From JAGVPT01 sp963772165 (GTDB lineage Bacteria > Bacteroidota > Ignavibacteria > UBA10030 > UBA8401): DNA of 64,000 nucleotides. Position 1 is the first letter of the stretch. Each line of letters begins with the position of its first letter. The notes under the pieces were generated by a model, which was not told the DNA's origin, searched no databases, and worked only from the letters and a program-made list of their open reading frames with translations. The stretch lies in the NCBI GenBank assembly GCA_963772165.1, contig CAVYWA010000012.1, positions 248,001-312,000 of the forward strand. Reading direction: 5' to 3'. Shown piece after piece: positions 29,110 to 37,991 of this stretch. Both the position numbers and the translations under genes were made by a program.

Positions 29110-29183
29110 GCGCCAGTAGCTCAACTGGATAGAGCACCAGCCTACGAAGCTGGGGGTTATGGGTTCGACTCCCTTCTGGCGTA
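29110..29183 (+). tRNA. tRNA-Arg (anticodon ACG)
   Basis: The 74-base cloverleaf has the acceptor stem GCGCCAG/CTGGCGT (first pair G-U), a D arm with GCTC/GAGC, the anticodon stem CCAGC/GCTGG around loop CTACGAA (anticodon ACG, read as ICG after deamination), a variable loop and a T arm with TTCGACT and one mismatch. The 3' CCA is not encoded; the discriminator is A. TadA, which makes inosine at this anticodon, is encoded 3 kb downstream. Confidence 0.93.
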
Positions 29184-29202
29184 CAAAACTTCGGCAAAAA
29201 TA

Positions 29203-29227
29203 AAAAGCCTTATGCGAAGAGGCTTTT
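29203..29227 (+). terminator. Hairpin downstream of tRNA-Arg
   Basis: AAAAGCCT and AGGCTTTT form an 8-base stem around a 9-base loop, 20 bases after the tRNA. The A and U ends fit an intrinsic terminator, although GC content is low. Confidence 0.5.
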
Positions 29228-29388
29228 CTCATTTCCGGATCAAAATCCCGCCAAAATTTATTTCTACCGATTGTCATCTGTAGCAGTTATATTTATAAGG
29301 AAGGCGATGAGAATCCGGATCAACGCCATCGCCGCCTTCAACGACTAGAGCGGTTATTGGACCATCGATTATTTTCCTGGATAAAACA

Positions 29389-30474
29389 ATGGCATTGAAA
29401 ATTCATTCGGCAGCAGAAACAGAATTCGATCTTCTCTCCCTCGGCGAGTGCATGATTCGGCTGAGTCCCCCGGGGCACCAGCGCATAGAGCTGACGCCGG
29501 TATTCGAGGCTTACGCGGGCGGCGGGGAATATAATGTTGCATACGCACTGGCCAGGTACGGAATGAGAACGGGATGGATCTCGCGCCTCGTCGACAACCC
29601 GCTGGGGGCCTTCATCAAGAACCATGCACGCGCCAGCGGTATGGACGTAAGCGAAGTCGTGTGGGTTCCCTACGACGGTTCGGGACGTGCGGACCGAATC
29701 GGACTTAACTTTACCGAGGTGGGCATCGGTATCCGTGCCAGCGTAACAATGTACGACCGCGGACACACTGCGGTGGAGCACATGAAACCCTCCGATGTAG
29801 ACTGGAAACGCATTTTCAACCGCCGAAAAGTCCGCTGGTTCCACACGGGCGGGATTTTCACGGCATTGAGCGACGGTTGCGCCGAAACGGCGTATGAGTC
29901 GATGAAAGCAGCGCATGACGCTGGGACGATCGTAAGCTATGATTTGAATTTCCGCAGCAAGCTTTGGTCGAGCAAGAAAGCCATCGAGGCAACGAAGAAG
30001 CTCATCCCGTACATCGATGTCCTCATCGGAAACGAAGAAGATTTCCAGAAAGTGCTCGGGTTTGAGGTTGAGGGAACGGACGAGAATTTGAAGTCCCTTC
30101 CGATCGAAGGCTACAAAAAGATGGTACGAAAAGTGGTCGAGACATTTCCGAACGTTCAGGCCGTCGGGACAACCCTCCGCGAAGTCGTCAGCGGACTGGT
30201 GAACAACTGGTCTGCTATCATGTATTATGACGGCGTATTTCACGAATCGCGCAAGTTTTCTCATCTCGAAATTGAGGATCGCGTGGGAGGCGGAGACGGG
30301 TTCTGCAGCGGATTTGTCTACGGCCTGCTTCACGGCATGCCGCCGCAGGAATGTGTTGAAATGGGTGCGGCGCACGGCGCGCTCCTGCAAAGCACACGGG
30401 GAGATACGAGCATGGTAACGATGGAGGAAGTCAGGCACGTGATGGGTGGCGGGAGCGCAAGAATCAAGCGATGA
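29389..30474 (+). CDS. kdgK: 2-Keto-3-deoxygluconate kinase (PfkB family)
   Basis: The 361-residue PfkB-family sugar kinase should phosphorylate 2-keto-3-deoxygluconate to KDPG with ATP. Visible signatures are LSLGECMIRLSP at the N terminus, the glycine-rich substrate segment YAGGGEYNVAYALARYG, SYDLNFRSKLW, LIGNEEDFQKVLG and the catalytic motif DRVGGGDGFCSGF with its Asp base. The substrate is inferred from PfkB subgroup features and from the KDPG aldolase gene 225 bases downstream on the same strand, plus the uxu genes at 6.4-8.5 kb. A fructokinase-like role cannot be excluded. The start ATG lacks a strong ribosome site. Confidence 0.82.
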   Translation: MALKIHSAAETEFDLLSLGECMIRLSPPGHQRIELTPVFEAYAGGGEYNVAYALARYGMRTGWISRLVDNPLGAFIKNHARASGMDVSEVVWVPYDGSGRADRIGLNFTEVGIGIRASVTMYDRGHTAVEHMKPSDVDWKRIFNRRKVRWFHTGGIFTALSDGCAETAYESMKAAHDAGTIVSYDLNFRSKLWSSKKAIEATKKLIPYIDVLIGNEEDFQKVLGFEVEGTDENLKSLPIEGYKKMVRKVVETFPNVQAVGTTLREVVSGLVNNWSAIMYYDGVFHESRKFSHLEIEDRVGGGDGFCSGFVYGLLHGMPPQECVEMGAAHGALLQSTRGDTSMVTMEEVRHVMGGGSARIKR

Positions 30475-30510
30475 CATCCATTGGAAGCGGTCTCTAAAAT
30501 AGAAACACAG

Positions 30511-30557
30511 TCATTGCGAGGATCCCGACGCCCCTTGTCGGGAGACGAAGCAATCCC
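30511..30557. repeat. Imperfect palindromic intergenic repeat (TCATTGCGAG-type)
   Basis: TCATTGCGAGGATCCCGAC and GTCGGGAGACGAAGCAAT are near-complementary arms around a 7-base centre. The TCATTGCGAG...CGAAGCAATCC form is a dispersed extragenic element seen in many bacterial genomes. It lies between the KDG kinase and the KDPG aldolase. It could act as a weak terminator or processing site; only one copy is in this window. Confidence 0.6.
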
Positions 30558-30699
30558 CATTTTGGGTGAGATTGTTTTGTCCCGATAGAAGGCACCGGTC
30601 GAAGACTCGGCGAGGACTCGTAATTACACCTTCAAGTATTTTTGAGTTAGGTTCTAATAATATTGTTTTATCATTATATTCGATTTCAAAAGGACAATC

Positions 30700-31356
30700 A
30701 TGTCACGAAAAGAAACACTCTCGCAGATCCTCGCCTCCGGTACCATTGCCGTTATCCGGATGAAAGATACCCGGCGGCTCTTAAAAGTCATTGAAGCAAT
30801 ACAGGCCGGAGGGGTAAAGTGTATTGAGATCACCATGACTGTTCCCGGAGCCGTGGAGATCATCTCCCAAATTTCGCGCACGGCACCGTCTGGCGTCATC
30901 GTTGGAGCCGGAACGGTCACTGAAAAAAGTGCGGCGGCCGACGTTATCAAGGCCGGCGCTCGATTTGTCGTGGGGCCGGCGCTGAACCTCGATATCCTCG
31001 GCGTGTGTCGTGAGAGCGATACGGTCTGCATGCCGGGATGTTTTTCCCCTACGGAAATTTTGGCGGGATGGAATGCGGGAGCCGATGTTGTCAAAGTGTT
31101 CCCGGCAACGTCGCTCGGCCCAAAATATTTCAAGGATATCGCCGGACCGTTTCCCCAAATCCGATTGATGCCGACCGGAGGCGTCACTGTTGAGAACGTT
31201 GGAGAGTGGGTCGCGGCCGGAGCGGTCGCCGTCGGCATAGGAAGCGACCTCCTCGACAAGAAGGCGATTGAAGAGGAAAAATATTCCGTCTTGACGGAGC
31301 GTGCACGGCGGCTGACGAACAATTTCCAAGAAGCAAAAGCGCAATTGAAGAAGTAG
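30700..31356 (+). CDS. eda: KHG/KDPG aldolase
   Basis: The 218-residue class I aldolase cleaves KDPG to pyruvate and glyceraldehyde-3-phosphate. Conserved parts are GTIAVIRM, KCIEITMTVPGA with the catalytic Glu, GAGTVTEK, PGCFSPTEIL and the Schiff-base Lys in DVVKVFPAT, then RLMPTGGV for phosphate binding. AAAGGA precedes the ATG. The length is normal for the family. It follows the KDG kinase, giving the lower Entner-Doudoroff/glucuronate branch. The dispersed repeat and 225 bases between the genes leave open whether they are co-transcribed. Confidence 0.92.
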   Translation: MSRKETLSQILASGTIAVIRMKDTRRLLKVIEAIQAGGVKCIEITMTVPGAVEIISQISRTAPSGVIVGAGTVTEKSAAADVIKAGARFVVGPALNLDILGVCRESDTVCMPGCFSPTEILAGWNAGADVVKVFPATSLGPKYFKDIAGPFPQIRLMPTGGVTVENVGEWVAAGAVAVGIGSDLLDKKAIEEEKYSVLTERARRLTNNFQEAKAQLKK

Positions 31357-31659
31357 AGATTACTTTACTCCGGCTTCCCGATCACCCGTTTGACTTCTTC
31401 CGGAAATGAGTACAACCCGGCGCGCCATCCCACGAAAAACTTGCGCACCGTCACCAAAAATCAGCCACCGGGGACCGGACGGGAATAAAAATATTGCGGA
31501 ACTAAATAAAATTCGACATATTGGTTTGCACGCGATACGTGGTGCCGGACGGCGAGTCTCCACTGTCACGCAGACTCTTGACCATAACGGAACAGCAATT
31601 AAATGCCTTCTAGCGAACTTTCTATCCTTTCTGGCACAAGTGCCCGCTTTGCGGTTCCA
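31357..31659. other. Intergenic region with a possible minus-strand coding remnant
   Basis: On the minus strand a 31-codon stretch ending at the TAA 31365-31367 reads like the end of a protein (KFFVGWRAGLYSFPEEV), but a stop precedes it and no start exists. It may be the decayed tail of a lost gene. Nothing else is recognised here. Confidence 0.25.
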
Positions 31660-32211
31660 ATGAAAAAAATATACATTTATACGAAAGATTTTGTCACACG
31701 ATATCCCGCCGTGCTGGCGTCGTATTTTATCTATGGATATTATTTCATTTCGACCCTCGATTTTTATGTCGCGTTCAAAAAGAAACATCTCGGAACTTCT
31801 GAAACACTTTCCCACTTTGACACGCTCCTCTGGATGTGGCTTCTCGCCTGGGCATTAGTCCGTGTGATCGAGCTGCGGGAAAAACTGAGCACCAAAGAAA
31901 AAGAAAACCTTGCCCACCAACATACGATCCAATTAAAAGAAACACAGCTCAAGACCCTCAACGAGGTGGTGACAACCTTGAAGCACCGTATCAATAACCC
32001 GCTTGCAATTATTTTGGGCTATGTTCGTCTGGCAAAAAAGAAATCTACGGACGACGATATATCGAAAAAATTGTCTGAGATTGAAATCGCCGCCCAGCGC
32101 ATCAACACCACGATGAAAGAGTTCTCCCTCGTTCGGGTTTATCAAACCATGGATTCACCCGTCGGGGATCTGGTCGTGACGGACGAGTCTTCCTCTGCCG
32201 AAAAAAAATAA
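31660..32211 (+). CDS. Membrane-anchored HisKA-like protein without an ATPase domain
   Basis: The 183-residue protein has two predicted membrane segments (about 15-38 and 58-75), a charged coiled coil (about 78-108) and a histidine-kinase dimerisation segment with the H box LKHRINNPLAIILGYVRLA. It ends about 60 residues later, with no HATPase domain; the tail is short and acidic. It therefore looks like a kinase core reduced to its phospho-acceptor and dimer part. It could be a phosphotransfer or anti-kinase partner, or a truncated kinase. ATG 31660 is chosen because it starts directly before the first membrane segment. TadA follows 17 bases downstream on the same strand. Confidence 0.7.
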   Translation: MKKIYIYTKDFVTRYPAVLASYFIYGYYFISTLDFYVAFKKKHLGTSETLSHFDTLLWMWLLAWALVRVIELREKLSTKEKENLAHQHTIQLKETQLKTLNEVVTTLKHRINNPLAIILGYVRLAKKKSTDDDISKKLSEIEIAAQRINTTMKEFSLVRVYQTMDSPVGDLVVTDESSSAEKK

Positions 32212-32228
32212 TCTCTCCGAAGTTATCA

Positions 32229-32693
32229 ATGACTACCCACGAACGTTGGATGGAGTTTGCGTTGAAGGAAGCGCGGGCCGCGTTTTCGAAGAACGAGGTC
32301 CCGGTTGGCGCAGTGGTCGTTCACGGAGGGGCGGTTATCGGAAGAGGATTCAATCAGATTGAACTGATGAATGATCCGACCGCACACGCGGAAATGATCG
32401 CACTCACAGCGGCGGCATCGAGCCTGGAATCAAAATGGCTGAAGGGCTGCACCCTGTACGTTACGCTTGAGCCCTGCCCGATGTGTGCCGGCGCGATTGT
32501 TCTTTCCCGAATTCCTACTGTCGTCTTTGGATGCTACGACCCGAAAATGGGGGCATGCGGAACGCTGTATTCCATCACGGATGATGAACGGCTGAACCAC
32601 CGGGTGCATACAATCGGCGGGGTGCTCGATGCACAGTGCGGGGAACTGTTGAAGGAATTCTTTAAGAAGAAAAGGATAAAAAGCTCGTCATGA
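32229..32693 (+). CDS. tadA: tRNA-specific adenosine deaminase
   Basis: The 154-residue zinc-dependent deaminase converts A34 to inosine in tRNA-Arg(ACG). The zinc site is HAEMIAL (His and catalytic Glu) and EPCPMCAGA (two Cys). The following ALVLSRI-like IVLSRIPTVVFG and the DPKMGACGT segment separate TadA from cytosine and guanine deaminases. The matching tRNA-Arg(ACG) is in the same window at 29110. Its last six bases overlap the convergent prfA gene. Confidence 0.93.
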   Translation: MTTHERWMEFALKEARAAFSKNEVPVGAVVVHGGAVIGRGFNQIELMNDPTAHAEMIALTAAASSLESKWLKGCTLYVTLEPCPMCAGAIVLSRIPTVVFGCYDPKMGACGTLYSITDDERLNHRVHTIGGVLDAQCGELLKEFFKKKRIKSSS

Positions 32694-33773
32694 AGAAATG
32701 CCGACTCCTGTGCCGCTCTTGAGCTTTTCCGCCCGGTCTGCAAGCCGAAGTTGTTCGATGATCTCGTCGAGTTTTCCGTCAATAATTTCAGAGAGATTGT
32801 ACAACGTCAGTCCGATGCGGTGATCGGTCACTCTGTTTTGAGGATAATTGTAAGTGCGGATTTTGTCGCTGCGGTCGCCGCTCTTGATCATTAATTTTCT
32901 CTGGGCGGCGGTTCCTGCGGTTTGTTCGCTGAGTTTGATTTCATACAGCTTGGCGCGGAGCATTTTCATCGCCCTTTCCCGGTTCTGAAATTGCGAGCGC
33001 TCCTGCTGACAGGCAACGATAACGCCGGTCGGTTTGTGCGTGATGCGGACCGCCGTCTCGACCTTGTTCACGTTTTGCCCTCCCTTTCCCCCTGCACGGT
33101 ACGTGTCGAATTGAAGGTCGGCGGGGTTTATCTCGATTTCAACGTCTTCAACTGTCGGCAGCACGACCACCGATGCCGCCGAGGTGTGAACCCTTCCCTG
33201 TGCTTCGGTCTCGGGGACCCGCTGCACTCGATGGACGCCGCTTTCAAATTTTAGCATGCCGTACGCGTCTTCCCCTTCAACGCTGAGAACAACCTCTTTG
33301 AAGCCCCCCTTTTCGGTCTCATTCCAGTCGAGCGTTTCTACTTTCCATCCTTTGCGCTCGGCAAAGCGGGTGTACATCCGGTAAAGGTCCGAGGCGAACA
33401 ACGCGGCCTCCTCGCCGCCGGTGCCGCCGCGAATCTCTATGATGGTGTCTTTACTGTCATTCGGGTCTTTCGGGACGAGTAATTGCTTCAAACGATCCTC
33501 GACGGCAAGAAGCTTCGGTTGAAGGTCCGCCAGCTCAAGTTCGGCAAGCGATTTCAGTTCGGCATCGCCCCCTTGTTCTAGAATCTCTTTGCTTCCCTGC
33601 ACGCTCGTCAGCAGCCTTCGGTATTCTTCGTATCCTTTGACAATTTCCGAAAGCTCTCGAAATTCCTTGCCAAGCTCCTTGTTCCGCTCTTGATTTGATA
33701 TCACAGCCGGGTCGCTCAGCAATCGTGTGACTTCAAGGTAGCGTTCTTTAATTTTCTCCAGCTTTTCTAACAT
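32688..33773 (-). CDS. prfA: Peptide chain release factor 1
   Basis: The 361-residue class I release factor recognises UAA and UAG. It has the GGQ catalytic motif in RAGGKGGQNVNKVE, the RF1-type anticodon tripeptide PxT in QRVPETEAQG (PET; PAT in E. coli) and the coiled N-terminal domain. No RF2-type SPF motif or programmed frameshift is present. It is followed 36 bases upstream on the same strand by the DUF1385 gene, so the two may form an operon. A PrmC gene is not adjacent. Confidence 0.95.
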   Translation of the reverse strand: MLEKLEKIKERYLEVTRLLSDPAVISNQERNKELGKEFRELSEIVKGYEEYRRLLTSVQGSKEILEQGGDAELKSLAELELADLQPKLLAVEDRLKQLLVPKDPNDSKDTIIEIRGGTGGEEAALFASDLYRMYTRFAERKGWKVETLDWNETEKGGFKEVVLSVEGEDAYGMLKFESGVHRVQRVPETEAQGRVHTSAASVVVLPTVEDVEIEINPADLQFDTYRAGGKGGQNVNKVETAVRITHKPTGVIVACQQERSQFQNRERAMKMLRAKLYEIKLSEQTAGTAAQRKLMIKSGDRSDKIRTYNYPQNRVTDHRIGLTLYNLSEIIDGKLDEIIEQLRLADRAEKLKSGTGVGISS

Positions 33774-33809
33774 GATACCCGATATCCGTGCAAGATCGTG
33801 ATGGCAGAA

Positions 33810-34817
33810 TTACCCTACGGCAACAGAAGAATTATAGGCAGCCGCCGGCGCTTCATCCAATCGTAGCGCCGCTTTTATTGCACACAGCGAGACTTCCATC
33901 TGAGTTTCGTCCGGCTCTTTTGTAGTAATTTTTTGCAGCCACAAACCGGGCGCCACCAACAGCCTGCCTACGGGGGACGCGGTGTGCTTTGCGGAAAACT
34001 TTAGCACTTCGTACGCAATGCCGCCGACAATCGGGATAAACGGAATGTGCGTCGCAAGCCGGGTCGCGAGCGAGAGCGATCCGTATGTCAACAACACGGC
34101 CGCATCGAGAAGACTGAAGAGAAGAATCGAAACAAGCATAACGAGCAAAACGAAGCTTGTGCCGCATCGTGGATGGAAGCGTGTAAATTGCATCGCGGAA
34201 AAAATTTCGAGCGGCGCGTTTTGCTCGAATGTGAACACCGCTTTGTGTTCCGCACCGTGATACTGAAAGAGACGATACACATCCTTCATCAGCGATATGG
34301 AATACAGATAGGCAATAAGGATGATAATGCGAATCGCGCCCGCAACAAGATTAAATATTAACGGCTGCTGCTCAACTCTGAAAAACAGCGTTGCGATAAA
34401 CAACGGGATAAAAAAGAAAATTCCGATGCCCAGCGCAAGCGCAACCGCAAGCGTGACTGACAGGGAAAGGGCCGACTGGCTTTTCTTCGCCGCCGTATCA
34501 TCGCCGGAAGAGTCATCGAGGGCGATTTCCGCCGAATAATTTAATGTTTTGATGCCGATATACATCATCTCAATCAGGCCGATGGCGCCGCGAATAACCG
34601 GAAGTCTCAAAATCGGATACCGCTCTGCAAGGGAACGAAATTCTTCCTTTTTGACAACAATCTTGCCGTCAGGGCGCCGGACAGCGGTTGCAATCATCCC
34701 TTTTGCCCGCATCATAACGCCTTCGATCACGGCCTGGCCGCCGACCTGCATCGGTTCATTCGGGTTGAATGCGGGGTTGATTGGCGTCCAAGCTTTTGTC
34801 GTTTCTTCTGTTTTCAT
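33810..34817 (-). CDS. DUF1385 family membrane protein (YqhQ-like)
   Basis: The 335-residue protein has the family signature MQVGGQAVIEGVMMRA near the N terminus, the YHGAEHKAVF segment and HPRCGTSF between membrane helices. About four to five transmembrane segments are predicted (about 105-135, 140-170, 205-260). The function of the family is not established; YqhQ in Bacillus is linked to cell-envelope processes. ATG 34817 is chosen; the open frame continues upstream only to a TTG. DUF1385 genes often lie next to prfA and prmC or rpmE, which matches this neighbourhood. Confidence 0.88.
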   Translation of the reverse strand: MKTEETTKAWTPINPAFNPNEPMQVGGQAVIEGVMMRAKGMIATAVRRPDGKIVVKKEEFRSLAERYPILRLPVIRGAIGLIEMMYIGIKTLNYSAEIALDDSSGDDTAAKKSQSALSLSVTLAVALALGIGIFFFIPLFIATLFFRVEQQPLIFNLVAGAIRIIILIAYLYSISLMKDVYRLFQYHGAEHKAVFTFEQNAPLEIFSAMQFTRFHPRCGTSFVLLVMLVSILLFSLLDAAVLLTYGSLSLATRLATHIPFIPIVGGIAYEVLKFSAKHTASPVGRLLVAPGLWLQKITTKEPDETQMEVSLCAIKAALRLDEAPAAAYNSSVAVG

Positions 34818-34879
34818 TCCCAATTTTTTTGTGGATGATTGTTGATTAATATACGAAAATAAGAGCGCTCTTTCATCAC

Positions 34880-36579
34880 TCAATAACCGACCGCTTCCCC
34901 GTAGCCGCGGGGATCGGTTGCGCCGAGCAGCAACCCTCGTTTGCGGTCGAACAAAATTCCTTCCGCAAGACCTGTCGTGCTCTCGCGCATGCGAAGTGTG
35001 TAGCCCATCGCGCGAAGGTTATCAACCGCATCTTGCGATAATGCCCGCTCTTCATACATCAGGTGATCCGGCAGCCATTGATGATGGATCCGCGGCGCGT
35101 CGATGGCTTCCTGGATCGTCATTTTGAAGTCGATCACATTCACGATCACCTGCAGCACGGTTGTCATAATGGTCGAGCCGCCCGGCGTTCCGATCACCAT
35201 GAATGGTTTTCCGTCTTTCAGGACTATTGTCGGCGTCATAGAGCTCAGCATGCGTTTGTTCGGCGCGATAGCGTTCGCACTGCTTCCGATAAGGCCGTAC
35301 TCGTTCGGAACACCCTCCTTCGCGCTGAAATCGTCCATCTCATCGTTCAATAAAAATCCGGCCCCGGTGACGACGACTTTCGAGCCGTACGCATCGTTCA
35401 GTGTAGTCGTAACGCTTACGCAGTTGCCAAATCTATCAACCACCGAATAGTGAGTCGTGTGGTCTTTCTCCGGCGGCGGCTGGATGCCGCGAGAAATCTG
35501 GTCGCTCGGGGTCGCCTTTGTAGTATCAATTGTTGCTCGGCGTTGTTCGGCATATTTTTTTGACGTCAGCCACGCAATGGGAATTTTTACGAAATCGGGA
35601 TCTCCCAGAAATTCTGCGCGATCGGCATAGACTCGCCGCATCGCTTCCGCCATCCAGTGAACGGCTTTCGACGAATTCCAGCCGTACTCTTCAAGGTTGC
35701 AGCCTTCGAGGATGTTCAGCATTTGGACGAGAGCAACACCGCCGCTGCTCGGGGGACCTGAGGAAATAATTTCGTAGCCTCGGTAGGTTCCTCGGATCGG
35801 ATCTCTGATGATCGATGCATAATCTTCAAGGTCCTTGAGTGTAATGAGTCCCCCCCTCGTTTCATTTCTGCGACGATTAGCTTCGCAGTTTCTCCGGTGT
35901 AAAACCCGTCGCGGCCCTTGTCTCTGATGCGCTTCAGCGTGGCGGCCAGGTCTTTTTGCCTGAATAATTCCCCTTCCGCATACGCTTTGCCATTTTTTGA
36001 AAAAGCTTTTTTCGAGCTTCGGTAGGCGGTGAATTCCGGTATCATTCTTTGAAGGTCTTCGGCAAGGCGATAATGAAGATGAAAACCTTTTTCGGCCAGG
36101 TCGATTGCCGGCTTCAGCACTTGAGCGCGGGTAAGCTTTCCGTACCGCCGCTGCGCATACATCATTCCTGCGACAGAACCCGGTACACCGCACGCAAGGT
36201 GACCGCGTGTGCTCTTTTGCTCCAGAAAATTTCCATTCCTATCAAGATACATATCTCGCTTCGCCGCGGCCGGAGCCGTTTCCCTGTAATCGAGGGATTT
36301 CACCGTACCGTCCGCGAAACGCATGACCATAAACCCCCCGCCCCCGATATTTCCCGCACCCGGATATGTCACTGCCAGTGCAAAACCGACGGCCACTGCT
36401 GCATCGACCGCATTTCCGCCTTCTTTCAATATTTTCAATCCAACGTTCGCGGCAATAGGGTCTGCGGCAACGACCATGCCCTTCTTGGCGCGGATCGGAT
36501 CACGGGAGGCCGAGTATGACTGGGAGAAAACAACAACGCTGACAATACAGAGGATGATCGAAGTATGCAGCCTCTTCAT
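34880..36579 (-). pseudogene. ggt: Gamma-glutamyltransferase, frameshift in a G7 tract
   Basis: This is a periplasmic N-terminal-nucleophile hydrolase that cleaves glutathione and other gamma-glutamyl compounds. A signal peptide is present (MKRLHTSIILCIV...). The large-subunit part includes GNAVDAAVAVGFAL, GNIGGGGFMV and CGVPGSVAGM. The frame is lost at the run of seven C at 35850-35856 (G7 on the coding strand). One additional G would restore AEMKRGGGLIT. The small subunit is complete, with the catalytic Thr in DHTTHYSVVDR, MTPTIV and GTPGGSTI. The restored length is about 566 residues, normal for the family. Its start overlaps the end of the upstream CBS-domain gene by four bases. It may be a sequencing error or a phase-variable tract. 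Confidence 0.88.
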
Positions 36580-37880
36580 TCTGTTTCTTTCCTTTCGGCC
36601 GGACGTTGAATGTCAGCGAGAACATAGAGAATCCTGTTTCTCGCCGCTCGTTGTACTGTAAATAATATGTTTTCATACTGTATCGATTCGTGGTCTTTGG
36701 GAACTCTGCCGAACAAATGAAACAAGAATCCTCCCAAGGTATCGTACCCCGATTCGTCGTTAAAGAGCGGAACCCCGAGCATCTCGGAGGCCTCCGCAAT
36801 CCCGATGTTCGCACTGAACCGGTACGAGTGCTCGCTTAATTCCAACGCCCTCGACTCGGAAACAGCATGTTCGTCCGAGATATCCCCGACGATCGTTCTC
36901 ACGACATTTTGGAATGTCACGAGTCCTGCAGTCCCCCCGTATTCATCGACAACGACAGCAATGCGTGTTTTCTTGTCCTGGAATTCTTTTAAAAGATCTT
37001 CGACTTTTTTGCTTTCGGGAACGAAAAGAGGTTCGCGGGAGAGTTTTAAAATATCCAGCGTTTTCCGAGCCTGCTTTTCATACAGCAACGGCAGAACATC
37101 CTTAGCGTACAGAATGCCTTTGATGTTGTCAATCGTATCAGAGTACACGGGAATACGCGAATGCTTCTTCGTGACGAAGGTGTCGACAATTCCATCGAAC
37201 GATTGAACCGCACTGTCGAGCGCAACCATATCGGTGCGCGGCGTCATCACTTCGCGCACGATCATCTCTTTGGCGTTCATCATGCTGTGAATAATGCTTC
37301 GTTCTTCCTGGTCGATAGCCCCGTGATCGCTCACAACATCGGCGAGAGTCTTGATTTCGTCGCTCTTCAAGGCGGTGTAGCGTTGATCGAGGCCCAGGCG
37401 GGATTCAAATGCTTGCACCATTGCAACGAGAACCGCCGTGAGAGGATAAAAGGCGATCGATACAAGATAGAGAGGAAACGCGATGCGGCGGGACAATGCA
37501 GCGGGCACCCGGGCGGCAATGACTTTCGGCGTTACTTCGCTCAGCACGATCACGACAAACGTCACAACGACAACCTCGATGCCTAACGCAAGTTCTTTGT
37601 TCCATCCAAACACCCCGGCAGCATCGACGGTGAGCAGGGCAACAACGACCGCAGCAGCCGTCGTGACAATGGTGTTGCCGATAAGAATTGTGACCAGCAA
37701 GTATCGCGGCTTTCGGAGGAGCATGACAACATACCTCCACCCGCCGGAATGTTGTGAAGCATGTTCTTCGAGTGTGGACGGCTGCAATGAAAAAAGCGCG
37801 ACCTCCGCCGCTGAAAAAAAGGCAGAGAGTACCAGCAAACAAAGAAACACTGCGCTGTCGACAAGTATTTCAGAAAACAT
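36576..37880 (-). CDS. CNNM/CorC-family membrane protein with CBS pair (hemolysin-like)
   Basis: The 434-residue protein has a DUF21 membrane domain (three to four helices, residues 5-165; FFSAAEVALFSL, IGNTIVTT, SEVTPKVIA), a CBS pair (about 205-335; MTPRTDMVAL, SRIPVY, VVDEYGGTAGLVT) and a C-terminal CorC/HlyC domain (345-430; LGGFLFHLFGRVP). Members of this family are thought to move or sense Mg2+ or other cations. It lies upstream of the gamma-glutamyltransferase gene with an ATGA overlap. A strong hairpin separates it from ssb upstream. Confidence 0.9.
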   Translation of the reverse strand: MFSEILVDSAVFLCLLVLSAFFSAAEVALFSLQPSTLEEHASQHSGGWRYVVMLLRKPRYLLVTILIGNTIVTTAAAVVVALLTVDAAGVFGWNKELALGIEVVVVTFVVIVLSEVTPKVIAARVPAALSRRIAFPLYLVSIAFYPLTAVLVAMVQAFESRLGLDQRYTALKSDEIKTLADVVSDHGAIDQEERSIIHSMMNAKEMIVREVMTPRTDMVALDSAVQSFDGIVDTFVTKKHSRIPVYSDTIDNIKGILYAKDVLPLLYEKQARKTLDILKLSREPLFVPESKKVEDLLKEFQDKKTRIAVVVDEYGGTAGLVTFQNVVRTIVGDISDEHAVSESRALELSEHSYRFSANIGIAEASEMLGVPLFNDESGYDTLGGFLFHLFGRVPKDHESIQYENILFTVQRAARNRILYVLADIQRPAERKETE

Positions 37881-37928
37881 TCGTGGTCAAATTGTTGTGG
37901 ATTCAGCCGTACGAAGAGACTATGAACA

Positions 37929-37956
37929 CAATAGCCCCGCCGCAGCGGGGCTATTG
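37929..37956. terminator. Perfect 12-base-pair hairpin between ssb and the CBS-domain gene
   Basis: CAATAGCCCCGC and GCGGGGCTATTG are exact complements around a CGCA loop. It lies 35 bases after the ssb stop on the minus strand. The U tract on that side is poor, so it may be a terminator assisted by other factors, or an RNA-stabilising hairpin. It also lies just upstream of the CBS-domain gene. Confidence 0.7.
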
Positions 37957-37991
37957 TCAATGTACAAAGGAGAAAGAACTTTTTCCATCAC

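Noticed and set aside
29338..30477. Long minus-strand open frame (379 codons) opposite the KDG kinase
   Set aside because: It lies exactly antisense to a gene with clear PfkB motifs, and its protein has no recognisable domain.
34880..36579. Programmed ribosomal frameshift in gamma-glutamyltransferase
   Set aside because: There is a G tract but no slippery heptamer of the usual kind or downstream pseudoknot, and the family does not use frameshifting.
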